From Deltaproteobacteria bacterium (GTDB lineage: Bacteria; Myxococcota_A; Polyangia; Polyangiales; JADJMO01), in contig JALHOE010000014.1 of NCBI GenBank assembly GCA_022843175.1, positions 1 to 64,000 of the forward strand: DNA of 64,000 nt, read 5' to 3'. The notes under the pieces are model-generated. The model saw nothing but the letters and a program-made list of their open reading frames with translations, searched no databases and was not told where the DNA came from. The stretch's first letter is position 1. Every line of letters begins with the position of its first letter. The position numbers and the translations under genes are program-made. Shown here in pieces: positions 28,196 through 37,285 of this stretch.

Positions 28196-28207
28196 TTCCA
28201 GCGAGCG

Positions 28208-29590
28208 CTACCCGTTGTCGTCGCGCGGCTCGACGGCGAGGCCCCAGCGTTCGAGCTTCCGATAGAGCGTTCTGCGATCGAAGCCGAGGATCTTCGCCGC
28301 CGCCTTCTTGTTGCCGCCCGTCGCCTCGAGCACGCGGACGATGTAGCGCCGTTCGACCTCGTCCATCGTGACGAGCTCTTCGGGATCCTCGCTCGCAATG
28401 AGCACGTGCGAGCGTCGGTAGTTGCGGACCGTCTCCGGGAGGTCCTCGACGGCGATGCGATCGTACTGCGTGAGCGCCACCGCCCGCTCGATCGAGTTCT
28501 GTAGCTCGCGCGCGTTGCCCGGCCACGCGTAGGCGACGAGCTTCTCGGCGGCCGGGGGGGTGAAGCCGGCGACCGGCTTGCCCATCCGCTTCGCGAACCC
28601 CTCGAGGAAGTGCTGGGCGAGGAGGAGGACGTCGGCGCCGCGCGCCCGCAGCGGCGGGAGCTCCACGCGGATCACGTTGATTCGGTAGTAGAGATCCTCG
28701 CGAAAGCGCTTCTCCTCGATGGCCAGCTCGAGGTCGCGGTTGGTCGCGGCGATGATCCGCGCGTCGAAGGCGACTTCCGAGTCGCTGCCGACGGGACGCA
28801 CGGTGCGCTCCTGCAGCGCGCGCAACAGCTTGGGCTGGAGGAGCAGGGGGATCTCGCCGACCTCGTCGAGGAACAACGTGCCGCCGTCGGCCTGCTGGAA
28901 GAGGCCGACCCGCGCGGTCTTGGCGTCGGTGAAGGCCCCGCGCGCGTGCCCGAACAGCTCGCTCTCGAGGAGGTTTCCGGGGATCGCGGCGCAGTTGACG
29001 GCGACGAACGGGCCGGCGCGCCGCGGGCCCCGCGCGTGGAGCGCGCGCGCCGCGACCTCCTTGCCGGTGCCGCTCTCGCCGGTGATCAAGACCGCGGCGT
29101 CGGTCTCGGCGACCCGGCCGAGCAGCTCGGTGACCTCGGTCATCGCCGGGCTCGCGCCGATCATCTCCTCGAAGCGGTTGGCGTTCGCCACCCGCTCGCG
29201 CAGCATGCGCACCTCTTGGCGGAGCGCCCTGTGCGCGACGGCGCGCGCGAGGGTGAGGACCAGCGCCGCGGTCTCGAACGGCTTGGTGATGAAGTCGTAG
29301 GCGCCGGCGCGAATGGCAGCAATGGCAGTATCGAGGCTGCCGAACGCGGTGATCACGACCACGGGCAGATCGGGGCGATCGGCGACGACCCGCTCGCACA
29401 GCTCGATGCCTGTCATCCCGCGCATGTTGAGGTCGGCGACCACCACGTCGAACTCGCGGGTGCGCACGCGCGCGAACGCCTCCTCGCCCGACGTCGCCCA
29501 CTCGGCGTCGAAGCCGCGCCGCTGCAGCCCTGCCGCGAGCATTTCGCAGAGACTCTTGTCGTCGTCGACGATGAGGATGCGGCCGCTCAT
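28208..29590 (-). CDS. NtrC-family sigma-54-dependent response regulator
   Basis: A 460-residue regulator: receiver domain (acidic D10/D11, phospho-acceptor D53, K103), AAA+ domain with Walker A GESGTGKE (171-178), Walker B-type FLDEVGEIP and a sigma-54 contact loop reading GAFTDA (the common form is GAFTGA), and a C-terminal Fis-type HTH ([20 protein letters not shown]). Its ATG overlaps the stop of the sensor kinase gene, so the two form a two-component pair. It converges with groEL, 12 bases apart. Targets are not known. Confidence 0.95.
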   Translation of the reverse strand: MSGRILIVDDDKSLCEMLAAGLQRRGFDAEWATSGEEAFARVRTREFDVVVADLNMRGMTGIELCERVVADRPDLPVVVITAFGSLDTAIAAIRAGAYDFITKPFETAALVLTLARAVAHRALRQEVRMLRERVANANRFEEMIGASPAMTEVTELLGRVAETDAAVLITGESGTGKEVAARALHARGPRRAGPFVAVNCAAIPGNLLESELFGHARGAFTDAKTARVGLFQQADGGTLFLDEVGEIPLLLQPKLLRALQERTVRPVGSDSEVAFDARIIAATNRDLELAIEEKRFREDLYYRINVIRVELPPLRARGADVLLLAQHFLEGFAKRMGKPVAGFTPPAAEKLVAYAWPGNARELQNSIERAVALTQYDRIAVEDLPETVRNYRRSHVLIASEDPEELVTMDEVERRYIVRVLEATGGNKKAAAKILGFDRRTLYRKLERWGLAVEPRDDNG

Positions 29591-31026
29591 CCAGTACCTT
29601 CCGCGTGCAGGGGGAGCAGCACCCGGAAGCACGTCCCGTGCCCCGGCGTCGACTCGGCTTCGATGAAACCGCCGTGTTCCTGCACGATGCCATACGAGAC
29701 CGAGAGACCGAGGCCGGTGCCCTCGCCGACGTTCTTGGTCGTGAAGAAGGGCTCGAAGACCTGTTCGAGCACCGCTGGCGCCATCCCCGGACCGTTGTCG
29801 CGGATCTCGATCGCCGCCCACTTCTGTTCGGCGCCCCCGAGCTCGGCCGGCGGCTGCACCCGAGCCGTGGAGAGGGCGATGGTGAGCTGCCCCCCGTCGG
29901 GCATTGCCTCGATGCCGTTCATGACGAGGTTGGTGACGGCCTGCTGCAGCTGCGCGGCGTCGACCTCCACCTCGACCGCCGTCGCGGGCGCGCGGATGGA
30001 GAGCTCGACCCGGCGCTTCTCGGCGATGGGCGTCAGCAACGTCGTCGCCTGCCGGACGACGTTCTCGAGCGATTGCGGCTCTTTGTTCACCACGCGACGA
30101 CGCGCGAAATCGAGCAGCTGGCGGATGATCGCCGCCATGCGCGAGGCGGCGGACGAGACGTTCCGCGCCGCGTTGATCACGCCGTCGCCCTCGACCTCGC
30201 GGTTGACGATCATGTCCGCCCAACCGGAGACCACGTGGAGGGGCGTTCCGAGCTCGTGGGCGATGCCGGCGGCCAGGCGACCGACGACGGCCAGGCGGTG
30301 CGCGTGGCGGAGCTCGTCGACCGCACGCATCCTCGCGAGGCGCTCCTCGGCCAGGCGATCGCACATGGAGTTGATCTCGGTGGCGAGCTCGCCGAGCTCG
30401 TCGCGCTGGCTGAGAACCAGCGGCCCGGTGAGATCGCCGCCGCCGATTCGGCGTGCCTTGGCGATGAGCTCGCGCATCGGCCGGCCGACGAACCAGGCGC
30501 CGAGGAGGATGGTGAGCGCCGCCGCGATGCCGGTGGTCGCGGTGGTGGTGATGCCGATCGCGAGCACGCTCCGTCGGACGTAGCGGTGCTGCTCGGCGAG
30601 AGACGACGAGACCTCGATCGCGCCGCGCCGGCTCGCGTCGATCGCGAGCGGGACGTAGGTGTAGATCGTCCCGTCGCCCTGGAGATCGCGGACCACCGAG
30701 ACGCGCCCCGGATCGGGCGTGCCGATTCTCTCGAGGGCGACGCTGGGCTTGACCTCTGCGTGGGGGAGCAGCGAGACGTACTTGAAGTTGACCGAGGCCT
30801 CGCGCTCGTTGGCCTCGCCGATGGTCTTGCGCGCGCGCTCCTCGCCCTCGGTGCGCCACAGCTCGCTGACGACGGCCGCGAGCGCTCGACCCATCATTCG
30901 CGCGTCGCGCTGGGTGTCGGCCTCGAAGAAGGCGATCTCTCGGCGCGAGGTGAGGTAGCCGTGTACGGCCAGGACCGCGCAGACCGCGAGGACGAGGGCG
31001 ATGGTGAGCTTCCGCGCGATGCGCAT
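29587..31026 (-). CDS. membrane sensor histidine kinase
   Basis: A 479-residue kinase. Transmembrane helix 1 is at about residues 7-27 and helix 2 at about 155-180, with a periplasmic sensor region of roughly 125 residues between them that resembles no named domain I can place. A HAMP linker follows, then the H-box [20 protein letters not shown] (phospho-His near 257) and an ATPase domain with [23 protein letters not shown] and [15 protein letters not shown] chose the ATG at 31026 because it begins the positively charged leader of helix 1; an upstream in-frame ATG at 31149 adds 41 residues of non-signal-like sequence. It is coupled by ATGA to the downstream NtrC-type regulator. Confidence 0.94.
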   Translation of the reverse strand: MRIARKLTIALVLAVCAVLAVHGYLTSRREIAFFEADTQRDARMMGRALAAVVSELWRTEGEERARKTIGEANEREASVNFKYVSLLPHAEVKPSVALERIGTPDPGRVSVVRDLQGDGTIYTYVPLAIDASRRGAIEVSSSLAEQHRYVRRSVLAIGITTTATTGIAAALTILLGAWFVGRPMRELIAKARRIGGGDLTGPLVLSQRDELGELATEINSMCDRLAEERLARMRAVDELRHAHRLAVVGRLAAGIAHELGTPLHVVSGWADMIVNREVEGDGVINAARNVSSAASRMAAIIRQLLDFARRRVVNKEPQSLENVVRQATTLLTPIAEKRRVELSIRAPATAVEVEVDAAQLQQAVTNLVMNGIEAMPDGGQLTIALSTARVQPPAELGGAEQKWAAIEIRDNGPGMAPAVLEQVFEPFFTTKNVGEGTGLGLSVSYGIVQEHGGFIEAESTPGHGTCFRVLLPLHAEGTG

Positions 31027-31069
31027 GGGGAGCGGATGATGGCACGGGCGCGGGAGCGCTTCTTGCTGG

Positions 31070-31104
31070 GCCACATGAGCGCTGACATGAACGCCCCATG
31101 TGGC
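31070..31104. promoter_or_regulatory. inverted repeat between divergent kinase and CoA-transferase genes
   Basis: GCCACATG (31070-31077) and CATGTGGC (31097-31104) are perfect inverse copies separated by 19 bases, in the 134-base divergent spacer. It may be an operator for one or both genes. No clear promoter hexamers could be assigned. Confidence 0.4.
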
Positions 31105-31160
31105 GTCCTGCCTCATGGATTGGTTGATCCCCTGGCGCGATCGATTCAACAGTCGCGCGC

Positions 31161-32450
31161 ATGAACTGGTCCTCCCGAGCGTCCAGCGCCGACGACGTCG
31201 TCTCCCGCATCGCCAGCGGCATGAAGCTCTTCGTGCACGCGGCCGCCGCCACGCCGCTGCCGCTCCTCGAGGCGCTCTGCCGCCGCACCGCGCTCGAGGC
31301 GGTCACGCTCTATCACCTCCACCTCGAGGGAGGCGCGCCGTTCGCGGCGGAAGAACACGCAGGCCGGTTTCGGTCGGTGTCGCTCTTCACGGGGCCGGCG
31401 CTCCGCAAGCCCGTTGAAGAGGGGCGCGCAGACTTCATGCCCATCTTCCTGTCCGACATCCCCAAGCTGTTCACCAGCGGGCAGATCCCGCTCGACGTCG
31501 CGATCGTGCAGCTCTCGCCGCCCGACAAGCACGGCCTCTGCACGCTCGGCACGTCGTGCGATGCGGCGCGCGCCGCCGTCGACAGCGCGAAGATCGTCAT
31601 CGCCGAGATCAACAGCCGCATGCCGCGCACGCACGGGCACACCGTGGTGCCCATCGAGCGGGTGTCTGCGTTCATCGAGACCGATCGCCCGCTCCCCCAC
31701 GGCCACGTCGCCGAGATCGGCGAGGTCGAGTCGCAGATCGGCGAACAGATCGCGGCGCTCATCGAGGACGGCTCCACGCTGCAAATGGGCATCGGCGCGA
31801 TCCCCGACGCGGTGCTCGCGCGCCTCGGCGACAAGGTCGACCTCGGCGTGCACACCGAGATGTTCTCCGACGGGCTCGTGCCGCTGCTCGAGGGCGGCGT
31901 CGTCACCAATCGGTTCAAGAAGATTCACTGCGGTCGCACGACCACGTCGTTCGTCAACGGCACCAAGCGCGTGTTCGACTACGTCGACGACAACCCGCGC
32001 GTCGAGTTTCACCCCTGCGACCGCACCAACGACACCGCGCTCATCCGCGAGAACCCCAAGGTCGTCGCGATCAACTCGGCGCTGGAGATCGATCTCTCGG
32101 GCCAGGTGTGCGCCGACTCGATCGGGTTCCGGATCTACTCCGGCATCGGCGGCCAGATGGACTTCATCCGCGGCGCTGCGCTGTCGCACGGCGGCAAGCC
32201 GATCATCGCCCTCCCGTCGACGGCGGCGTCCGGCAAGCTGTCGCGCATCGTCCCGTCCCTCAAGCCGGGAGCGGGCGTCGTCACCACGCGCGGGCACGTC
32301 CACTGGGTCGTCACCGAGTACGGCGCGCAGAACCTCCATGGCATGACGCTTCGCGAGCGGGGCGAGGCGCTGATCGCGCTCGCGCACCCGAGCTTCCGCC
32401 CCGAGCTGCGCCGCGAGCTCGCCGCCGCCCGCCACTTCCCGGTCGGCTAG
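31161..32450 (+). CDS. acetyl-CoA hydrolase/CoA-transferase family enzyme
   Basis: A 429-residue member of the class I CoA-transferase family of butyryl/4-hydroxybutyrate CoA-transferases and acetyl-CoA hydrolases. Visible landmarks are the N-terminal domain, [29 protein letters not shown] with the probable catalytic Glu, and [21 protein letters not shown] with IALPSTA, typical of this family's C-terminal domain. It would move CoA between acetate and another acid, or hydrolyse acetyl-CoA; acetate formation downstream of PFOR is plausible. Exact substrate cannot be set by reading. The stop overlaps that of the convergent gene in CTAG. Confidence 0.9.
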   Translation: MNWSSRASSADDVVSRIASGMKLFVHAAAATPLPLLEALCRRTALEAVTLYHLHLEGGAPFAAEEHAGRFRSVSLFTGPALRKPVEEGRADFMPIFLSDIPKLFTSGQIPLDVAIVQLSPPDKHGLCTLGTSCDAARAAVDSAKIVIAEINSRMPRTHGHTVVPIERVSAFIETDRPLPHGHVAEIGEVESQIGEQIAALIEDGSTLQMGIGAIPDAVLARLGDKVDLGVHTEMFSDGLVPLLEGGVVTNRFKKIHCGRTTTSFVNGTKRVFDYVDDNPRVEFHPCDRTNDTALIRENPKVVAINSALEIDLSGQVCADSIGFRIYSGIGGQMDFIRGAALSHGGKPIIALPSTAASGKLSRIVPSLKPGAGVVTTRGHVHWVVTEYGAQNLHGMTLRERGEALIALAHPSFRPELRRELAAARHFPVG

Positions 32451-33007
32451 ACCGCCGCCAGGTAGCTGCGGATCGTCTCTGCTTGCGCGTTGGCGTCGTC
32501 GAATGAGTGGTGCTCGTTGAGCGCGATCGAATAGCCGTGTCCCTCGACGTGCACCACGTGGACGTCGCGCGTGCCCGCGCGGGTGCGGTGCGTGTGTGGC
32601 AGCACCATCACGTGCGTCTCGGCGGCGATCGAGTGCGTGTCCCGCGAGAGCGGGATGAACACCAGCCCGCGCCAGCGAACGATCGTGCCGCTCGCGCGAT
32701 CGATGGTCAGGCCGCCCGTGCCGAGGACCAGCCCGCCGAGCAGCGCGGCGAAGCCGACGAAGAGCAGCACCGCGGCGACGCCGAAGACGAGGTCTCCCAG
32801 TGACTTCTGGAGCGTGCCCTCGAGGTCGCGCGTGGCGTCGAGGACGATGAGCGCGGCGATGAAGCCGAAGATCGCGGCGCCGATTAGCCAAATCGCAGAC
32901 CAGAACCAGCCGAGCACGCCGCCGCCGACGTTCGACCACCGGAGCCGGAGAGGGGGCGCCGGGGGCGGCCGTGGCGGCGTTCGATAGTCGCTCGGGGGAT
33001 GAGGCAT
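32447..33007 (-). CDS. hypothetical membrane protein
   Basis: A protein of 186 residues with a Pro-rich N-terminus (residues 1-22), two transmembrane helices (about 32-58 and 72-100) and a cytoplasmic or periplasmic C-terminal domain of beta character (GGLTIDRASGTIVRWRGLVF, then HVVHVEGHGYSIALNEHHSF). The C-terminal part resembles the PH-like domains found in some small bacterial membrane proteins, but I cannot name a family. Convergent with the CoA-transferase gene. Confidence 0.75.
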   Translation of the reverse strand: MPHPPSDYRTPPRPPPAPPLRLRWSNVGGGVLGWFWSAIWLIGAAIFGFIAALIVLDATRDLEGTLQKSLGDLVFGVAAVLLFVGFAALLGGLVLGTGGLTIDRASGTIVRWRGLVFIPLSRDTHSIAAETHVMVLPHTHRTRAGTRDVHVVHVEGHGYSIALNEHHSFDDANAQAETIRSYLAAV

Positions 33008-33134
33008 CGGGCTTCGTTCAGTGCTTCTCGCGGTCCGCAGGGTGATGCCAGCCCGTCTCGGGGCGCGAGCGGACATTGTGCCCGATCTCGCGCGCACTCG
33101 GCGCGGTGCGCTCCTTGCTGAGCTTGAGGGAGCC

Positions 33135-33566
33135 ATGCTGTACACCGAGGCGACGACCGACGAGTACCCCGCCGCGCGCGGCGACACATCGCCACCCGGC
33201 TCCATGCACGGAGACGTCCTCGTGGTCAGCGGCGATCCGCGCTTCGAGGAGCGCGCGCTCGGCATGCTGCGCGGTTCGTGGCGCGCCGCCGTCGGCAGCT
33301 GCTCCGCGCTGATCGCCGGCTCGCTCCTGACGAGCGACGTCATCGTGCTCGACCCGCACGGTCAGCGCCGCTCGCTCGAGCGCGTGATCGACGCCATCGC
33401 GCGCATTCGTCTGCGTCCGAGCGTCGTCCTCGCGCTGCGCAGGCCCGCGGACCTCGAGGTCGCGGTCCGCCGTTCGATCGGCGCGGTCGCGGTCGACGTG
33501 CCGGAGGACGTGTTTCGGGACGCCGTGCTCCGCACGCACCGCGCGCAGCGGGCTCCGCGGCGCTGA
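33135..33566 (+). CDS. receiver-like hypothetical protein
   Basis: A 143-residue protein. Residues about 25-135 have the alternating strand/helix pattern of a response-regulator receiver: DVLVVSGDP at the first strand, TSDVIVLDPHG with an Asp at the phospho-acceptor position, and RPSVVLALRRPAD. The conserved Lys of the fifth strand appears replaced (AVAVDVPED). It may be a pseudo-receiver. The ATG at 33135 has a good Shine-Dalgarno (TTGAGGGAG), so it is preferred over the in-frame start at 33021, which would almost reach the divergent gene. No output domain. Confidence 0.7.
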   Translation: MLYTEATTDEYPAARGDTSPPGSMHGDVLVVSGDPRFEERALGMLRGSWRAAVGSCSALIAGSLLTSDVIVLDPHGQRRSLERVIDAIARIRLRPSVVLALRRPADLEVAVRRSIGAVAVDVPEDVFRDAVLRTHRAQRAPRR

Positions 33567-33569
33567 CGA

Positions 33570-34451
33570 TCAGCAGCGCTTCAGGCGCTCGGCGAGGAAG
33601 TCGCGAAACAGCTTCACGCGCGCGGGCACTTGTCGGCCGCTCGGGAGCACGAGGTACATCGCGCCACCCTCCATGGTGTGCTCCGGGAGGATTCGCACCA
33701 GATCGTCGGCGTGCGAGATGAGCGGCAGCATGCCGATGCCGGCTCCCTCGCTCATGGCGGGGCGAATGAAGCCGAAGTCGTCCGCGTTGATCGGGCCCCG
33801 AACCCTGACGCTCTCCTCGCCGGACGGGCCGTGGAGCAGCCACGTGGCCTGGCCCTCGTGGCCGCGGAAGAGGACGCAGTCGTGCGCCGCGAGCTCGGCG
33901 ACCGTGGCCGGCGCGCCGCGCAGCTTCACGTAGCCGGGTGACGCGAACAGGCCGATCCGCGGGCCCGGAATGCGGCGCGCGACCAGCGTCGAGTCCTCGA
34001 GCTTCGCGGTGGCCCGAAGCGCGATGTCGATGCGCTCGGCGACGAGGTCGACCAGGCGGTTGGTGAGCACGAGGTCGACGTGAATCAACGGGTGCGCGCG
34101 GACGAAGCTCGCGACGGGCTCGGCGAGGATCTGTGCGCCGAGATCGGGCGGCGCGCTGAACCGAATGGTGCCGCGCGGCTCGCCGGTGCTCTCGACGACG
34201 CAATCCATCGCGTCGAGCACGCCCGACAGCGGCTCTCGCACGCGCTCGAAGAACGCGCGGCCCTCGTCGGTGAGGCTGAGCTTGCGAGAGGTGCGCTGCA
34301 GCAGGCGGACGCCGAGCGCCTCTTCGAGCTGCGCGACGCTGCGGCTGACCGATGACTTCTGCAGGCCGAGCGCGTTCGCCGCGGCCGTGAAGCCCTCGAG
34401 CTCCACGACCTTGACGAACACGGCGACGAGCGAGAGATCCGGGAGGCTCAC
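33570..34451 (-). CDS. LysR-family transcriptional regulator
   Basis: A 293-residue regulator. The N-terminal winged HTH (residues 5-64: FVKVVELEGFTAAANALGLQ then KSSVSRSVAQLEEALGVRLL) is diagnostic, followed by a linker helix and two periplasmic-binding-protein-like effector subdomains. HTH details and FSAPPDLGAQILAEPVASFV suggest the CrgA/PecT-like subgroup. It lies 13 bases downstream of the DoxX gene on the same strand, and probably regulates that operon. The effector is unknown. Confidence 0.94.
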   Translation of the reverse strand: MSLPDLSLVAVFVKVVELEGFTAAANALGLQKSSVSRSVAQLEEALGVRLLQRTSRKLSLTDEGRAFFERVREPLSGVLDAMDCVVESTGEPRGTIRFSAPPDLGAQILAEPVASFVRAHPLIHVDLVLTNRLVDLVAERIDIALRATAKLEDSTLVARRIPGPRIGLFASPGYVKLRGAPATVAELAAHDCVLFRGHEGQATWLLHGPSGEESVRVRGPINADDFGFIRPAMSEGAGIGMLPLISHADDLVRILPEHTMEGGAMYLVLPSGRQVPARVKLFRDFLAERLKRC

Positions 34452-34464
34452 GAGCGCGACCGTA

Positions 34465-34872
34465 TCAGCGACCGAGGAGCGCGAGCGTGCGATCGCGGCG
34501 CACGTAGGCGATGAACGCCGCCGCGAGCAGCAGGGCGAACGGAACGGCGAAGCTCCCGCCGACGATGAAGAGGTGCGTCGCGATCGCGCCGGCCATCACC
34601 CCCGCGAGCAGCGTGGCGGCGGCGCCCGACAGCCGCGGCACGAAGAGCAGCACCGCGCCCGCGACCTCGAGCGCGCCGGTGACGTAGCGGAACCACTGAC
34701 CGACGCCGATCGCTTCGAAGAGCCCGACCATCATCGGGACACCGCGGAGCTTGCTCGTTCCCGCCATGAGGAGCATGAGCGAGAGCGGGACGGAGACGAC
34801 CCATGCGGCGGTGGAAAGGGCGCGGCCGGGGCGCGCGGTCTCGAGCGTGTTGTGCGGGACGGTGGAGTTCAT
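34465..34872 (-). CDS. DoxX family membrane protein
   Basis: A 135-residue integral membrane protein with four predicted helices. The DoxX pattern is visible: AAWVVSVPLSLMLLMAGTSKL, MMVGLFEAIGVGQWFRYVTG, ALEVAGAVLLFVPRLSGAAA, ATLLAGVMAGAIATHLFIVG. The family is associated with oxidoreductase or detoxification partners, but no reaction is established for this subgroup. It precedes the LysR gene and is probably cotranscribed with it. Confidence 0.9.
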   Translation of the reverse strand: MNSTVPHNTLETARPGRALSTAAWVVSVPLSLMLLMAGTSKLRGVPMMVGLFEAIGVGQWFRYVTGALEVAGAVLLFVPRLSGAAATLLAGVMAGAIATHLFIVGGSFAVPFALLLAAAFIAYVRRDRTLALLGR

Positions 34873-34923
34873 GGCGGGAGAGATGCGGCCCCGCCCGCGG
34901 GGATTACACGTTTTTTCGGCAAT

Positions 34924-34949
34924 GCATCGTTCCCGCGCTGCAACGATGC
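34924..34949 (-). terminator. hairpin after the WYL regulator gene
   Basis: GCATCGTT (34924-34931) and AACGATGC (34942-34949) are perfect inverse arms with a 10-base loop, starting five bases after the WYL gene's stop. On the minus strand the bases after the hairpin are not a T run, so termination would be Rho-aided. It may instead lie in the DoxX promoter region. Confidence 0.4.
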
Positions 34950-34953
34950 GCGC

Positions 34954-36024
34954 CTAACGCGCGGTGTAGAGGTGACCCGCCTGCGCGAACATCGCAGGCG
35001 CGCCCCACCGCTCCTGCTCGCCGGAGTCCCGCGCGTACCGCTCGGCGAGGTTCTCGACGACGGCGCGGAGCTGCGCGCGAAGGCTCTCGGGTCCGAGCAC
35101 CTCGATCGCGTCGCCGAAGCCGAGGAGCCATCGCTGTAGCTCGACGCTGTTGGGGACGTCGGCCTCGAAGAACAGGCGCTCGTCATCGTGCGCGCGGAGC
35201 TGCTGCTGCTCGGCGATCGGCAGCTCCATCACCGTGAGCGCCGCCTTCTTGTGAATGAGCGCGGTGAGGCGGATGGGATCGCGGCCGAGGAGGAATCCGG
35301 TGCCGCCGGCGCGGACGAACTCGTCGAGGTCGAAGCCCTTCGGCACGAACCGCGCGCCGGGGAGCAGCGCGGCGCTGCGAATGCGGTGTGGCACCAGCGT
35401 CACGACGCCGTCCTCGTGCTTGTTGAGCACGCACGCGAGATACGGGAAGGCGTCGCGGTACACCAGCGCGATCGGGCTCACCTCGTAGTCGCGCACCTCG
35501 CCGCCGCGCGTCTGGTAGGTGCACTGGAACTTGCGGTCCTCGAGGAGCGCGCGGGTCACGACGTCGAGGATCGGCGCGGGTACGCTCGGGTAGCGCACCG
35601 GCATGCCGGCGCTGGTGACGCGGATCTTCTGCGGCCACCGCGCGAGCTTCTTGTGGGGGACCGCCGCGAGGATCTTCTCGGCGCGTGCCACGTGGCCCTG
35701 CAGCCGCTGGAGCGCCTCGGGCGGCAGCACCCGCGCGAGGAACTCGCGGGAGAGCTTGAGGGTGAGCGCCGTGCTCGTGTCCATCACCGGCGCCTCGAAC
35801 ACCGCGGCGTCCTCCGGCCATCGCCAGCCGTAGGGCTTGGTGTCCTTGCGCAGCTCGAGGCCGAGCGGGTCCTTGAGGTCCTGCAGATCGCGCTGAATCG
35901 AGCGAGCGCCGATCTCGAAGCCGAGCTCGGCGAGCTTCTGCTGGAGCTCCGCGGTGCCAATCGACCTCGGCGCACGCGGGATCAACTGCAGCATTCGCAG
36001 CGTGCGCAACAACGGTTCGGACAT
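34954..36024 (-). CDS. WYL-domain transcriptional regulator (full length)
   Basis: A 356-residue regulator with an N-terminal HTH (residues about 1-75: LLRTLRMLQLIPRAPRSIGT, GARSIQRDLQDLKDPLGLEL), a central WYL domain (about 150-240: YQTRGGEVRDYEVSPIALVY, FPYLACVLNKHEDGVVTLVP) and a C-terminal WCX domain (ELQRWLLGFGDAIEVLGPES). WYL regulators sense nucleic acids or small ligands and often control phage-defence or stress genes; no defence genes are seen here. It starts seven bases after the response regulator stop, so the two are one operon. Confidence 0.93.
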   Translation of the reverse strand: MSEPLLRTLRMLQLIPRAPRSIGTAELQQKLAELGFEIGARSIQRDLQDLKDPLGLELRKDTKPYGWRWPEDAAVFEAPVMDTSTALTLKLSREFLARVLPPEALQRLQGHVARAEKILAAVPHKKLARWPQKIRVTSAGMPVRYPSVPAPILDVVTRALLEDRKFQCTYQTRGGEVRDYEVSPIALVYRDAFPYLACVLNKHEDGVVTLVPHRIRSAALLPGARFVPKGFDLDEFVRAGGTGFLLGRDPIRLTALIHKKAALTVMELPIAEQQQLRAHDDERLFFEADVPNSVELQRWLLGFGDAIEVLGPESLRAQLRAVVENLAERYARDSGEQERWGAPAMFAQAGHLYTAR

Positions 36025-36031
36025 CTGGTCG

Positions 36032-36652
36032 CTACCTCTTCGGGGCCAGCGCGTCGGCCCCGGTCAGCAGTCGCCGCGCATCCTCGAGCGACTCCACGTT
36101 CAACTTGCGAATCAGCGTCCGCACCTTGGACTTGTAGGTGTTGAGGCTGATCTCGCGCTCCGCCACGAACACCTCGCGCGGGATGGCCGCGATCTTCGCG
36201 ATGAGCACGTCGCGCTCGCCGGTGCTCAGGTCGTAGTGCGCCACCGCGTCGGCCACGCGCCGCTGGGTGCGGAGGTCGAGGCCATGGGCGCACGCGTGGG
36301 CCTCTTCGAGGATGCGCGCGAGCGCGCGAAGGCCGAGCGGCTTGGCGACGAACGACGCGCCAAGGTCGTACGTCTCGTTGATCACCGGCACCTCGATGCT
36401 GCCGGTGAGGAGCACCGCAGGGGCGTTGGGGTTCCGCTTGCGGGCCAGCTTGAGCACGTCGAGGCCGTCGCCGTCGGGGAGGCGGAGGTCGATGATGAAG
36501 CCGCAGTAGGGCTCGTCGGTCTTGAGCGCCGCGCGCGCCTCGCGGATGGAGCTGGCGATCGTGCACGCGAACTCGGCGCGGAGCTGGCTCGCGACGGCGG
36601 ACGCGAGCGCGGCGTCGTCGTCGACGATGAGAAAGCGCGGGCTCGTCGACAA
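36032..36652 (-). CDS. response regulator with a putative HTH output domain
   Basis: A 206-residue protein. The receiver (residues about 5-125) has acidic residues D11-D13, a phospho-acceptor Asp in GFIIDLRLPDGDGLDVLKL and Lys in FVAKPLGL. The C-terminal 70 residues contain AEREISLNTYKSKVRTLIRK, which looks like a LuxR/RpaB-like or similar helix-turn-helix. No histidine kinase is beside it. It heads an operon with the WYL regulator, divergent from a shortened WYL-type gene across a perfect dyad. Confidence 0.9.
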   Translation of the reverse strand: MSTSPRFLIVDDDAALASAVASQLRAEFACTIASSIREARAALKTDEPYCGFIIDLRLPDGDGLDVLKLARKRNPNAPAVLLTGSIEVPVINETYDLGASFVAKPLGLRALARILEEAHACAHGLDLRTQRRVADAVAHYDLSTGERDVLIAKIAAIPREVFVAEREISLNTYKSKVRTLIRKLNVESLEDARRLLTGADALAPKR

Positions 36653-36685
36653 GGCGCGAGCGTAGCCACTACTGATCCTTTGCTC

Positions 36686-36704
36686 ATCACCCCTGGGGGG
36701 TGAT
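36686..36704. promoter_or_regulatory. perfect dyad between response regulator and mini-WYL genes
   Basis: ATCACCCC-TGG-GGGGTGAT, with eight-base arms and a three-base centre. It lies 33 bases upstream of the response regulator start and 34 bases upstream of the divergent mini-WYL start, almost midway. This placement suits an operator shared by both transcripts; the binder could be any of the three regulators encoded here. Confidence 0.6.
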
Positions 36705-36738
36705 TTACCGCGCGGGGGCCTTCCGCTGTCCTCGCGCC

Positions 36739-37284
36739 ATGTCGGCCGCGATTGCAGTAGTTTGTGAGCTTCCGCCGAGTTCTGGACGGCGCCGGGCGAG
36801 CGGCCCCCAGATCCTGCGGCAGGTGGCGATGCTCCAGCTCCTTCCGATTCATCCGCGGTGCATCGGGACGACCGCGCTCCGCGCGCAGCTCGCCCGGCTG
36901 GGGTTTCGCACGACTCCGCGCACGATTCAGCGCGATCTCATCGCGCTGCAGACCGTCTTCCCGATCGAGTTCGATCCTCGCACGCGGCCCTATGCGTGGC
37001 GCTGGTCGCGCGACGCCGACCCGCACCCGCTGCCGATCGCGATCGCGTCGACCCCGGTGCGCCTCGTCGCAGTGGTGACGGCGAGCGTGCTCCGGCGCCT
37101 CGGTGAGGTGGAGGCGCGGCCGCACGGCGACGGGCGCACGTGCGTGACGATGACCGTGTCGGGCGGCCCGGCGCTTCGGCGATGGGTGCTCGGGTTCGGC
37201 GCCGGGTTCGAAGTGTTGCAGCCGGCGTCGCTCCGCGACGAGCTGCGCGCGGAGGCCCTCGCGGCGGCGGCGCGGTACGCGTGA
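36739..37284 (+). CDS. shortened WYL-type regulator lacking the WYL domain
   Basis: A 181-residue protein related to the full-length WYL regulator encoded nearby. Its N-terminus (MLQLLPIHPRCIGTTALRAQ and TTPRTIQRDLIALQTVFPIE, RPYAWRW) parallels the HTH region of that protein, and its C-terminus (LRRWVLGFGAGFEVLQPASL) parallels the WCX domain. The central WYL sensor of about 150 residues is missing and replaced by a short linker. The frame is intact. It could be a DNA-binding antagonist or constitutive version. Start ATG at 36739; an in-frame GTG at 36700 would overlap the dyad. Confidence 0.8.
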   Translation: MSAAIAVVCELPPSSGRRRASGPQILRQVAMLQLLPIHPRCIGTTALRAQLARLGFRTTPRTIQRDLIALQTVFPIEFDPRTRPYAWRWSRDADPHPLPIAIASTPVRLVAVVTASVLRRLGEVEARPHGDGRTCVTMTVSGGPALRRWVLGFGAGFEVLQPASLRDELRAEALAAAARYA

Positions 37285-37285
37285 C

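Noticed and set aside
34954-37284. A phage-defence island marked by WYL regulators
   Set aside because: No nuclease, toxin, reverse transcriptase, methylase or other defence effector gene is found around the WYL genes.
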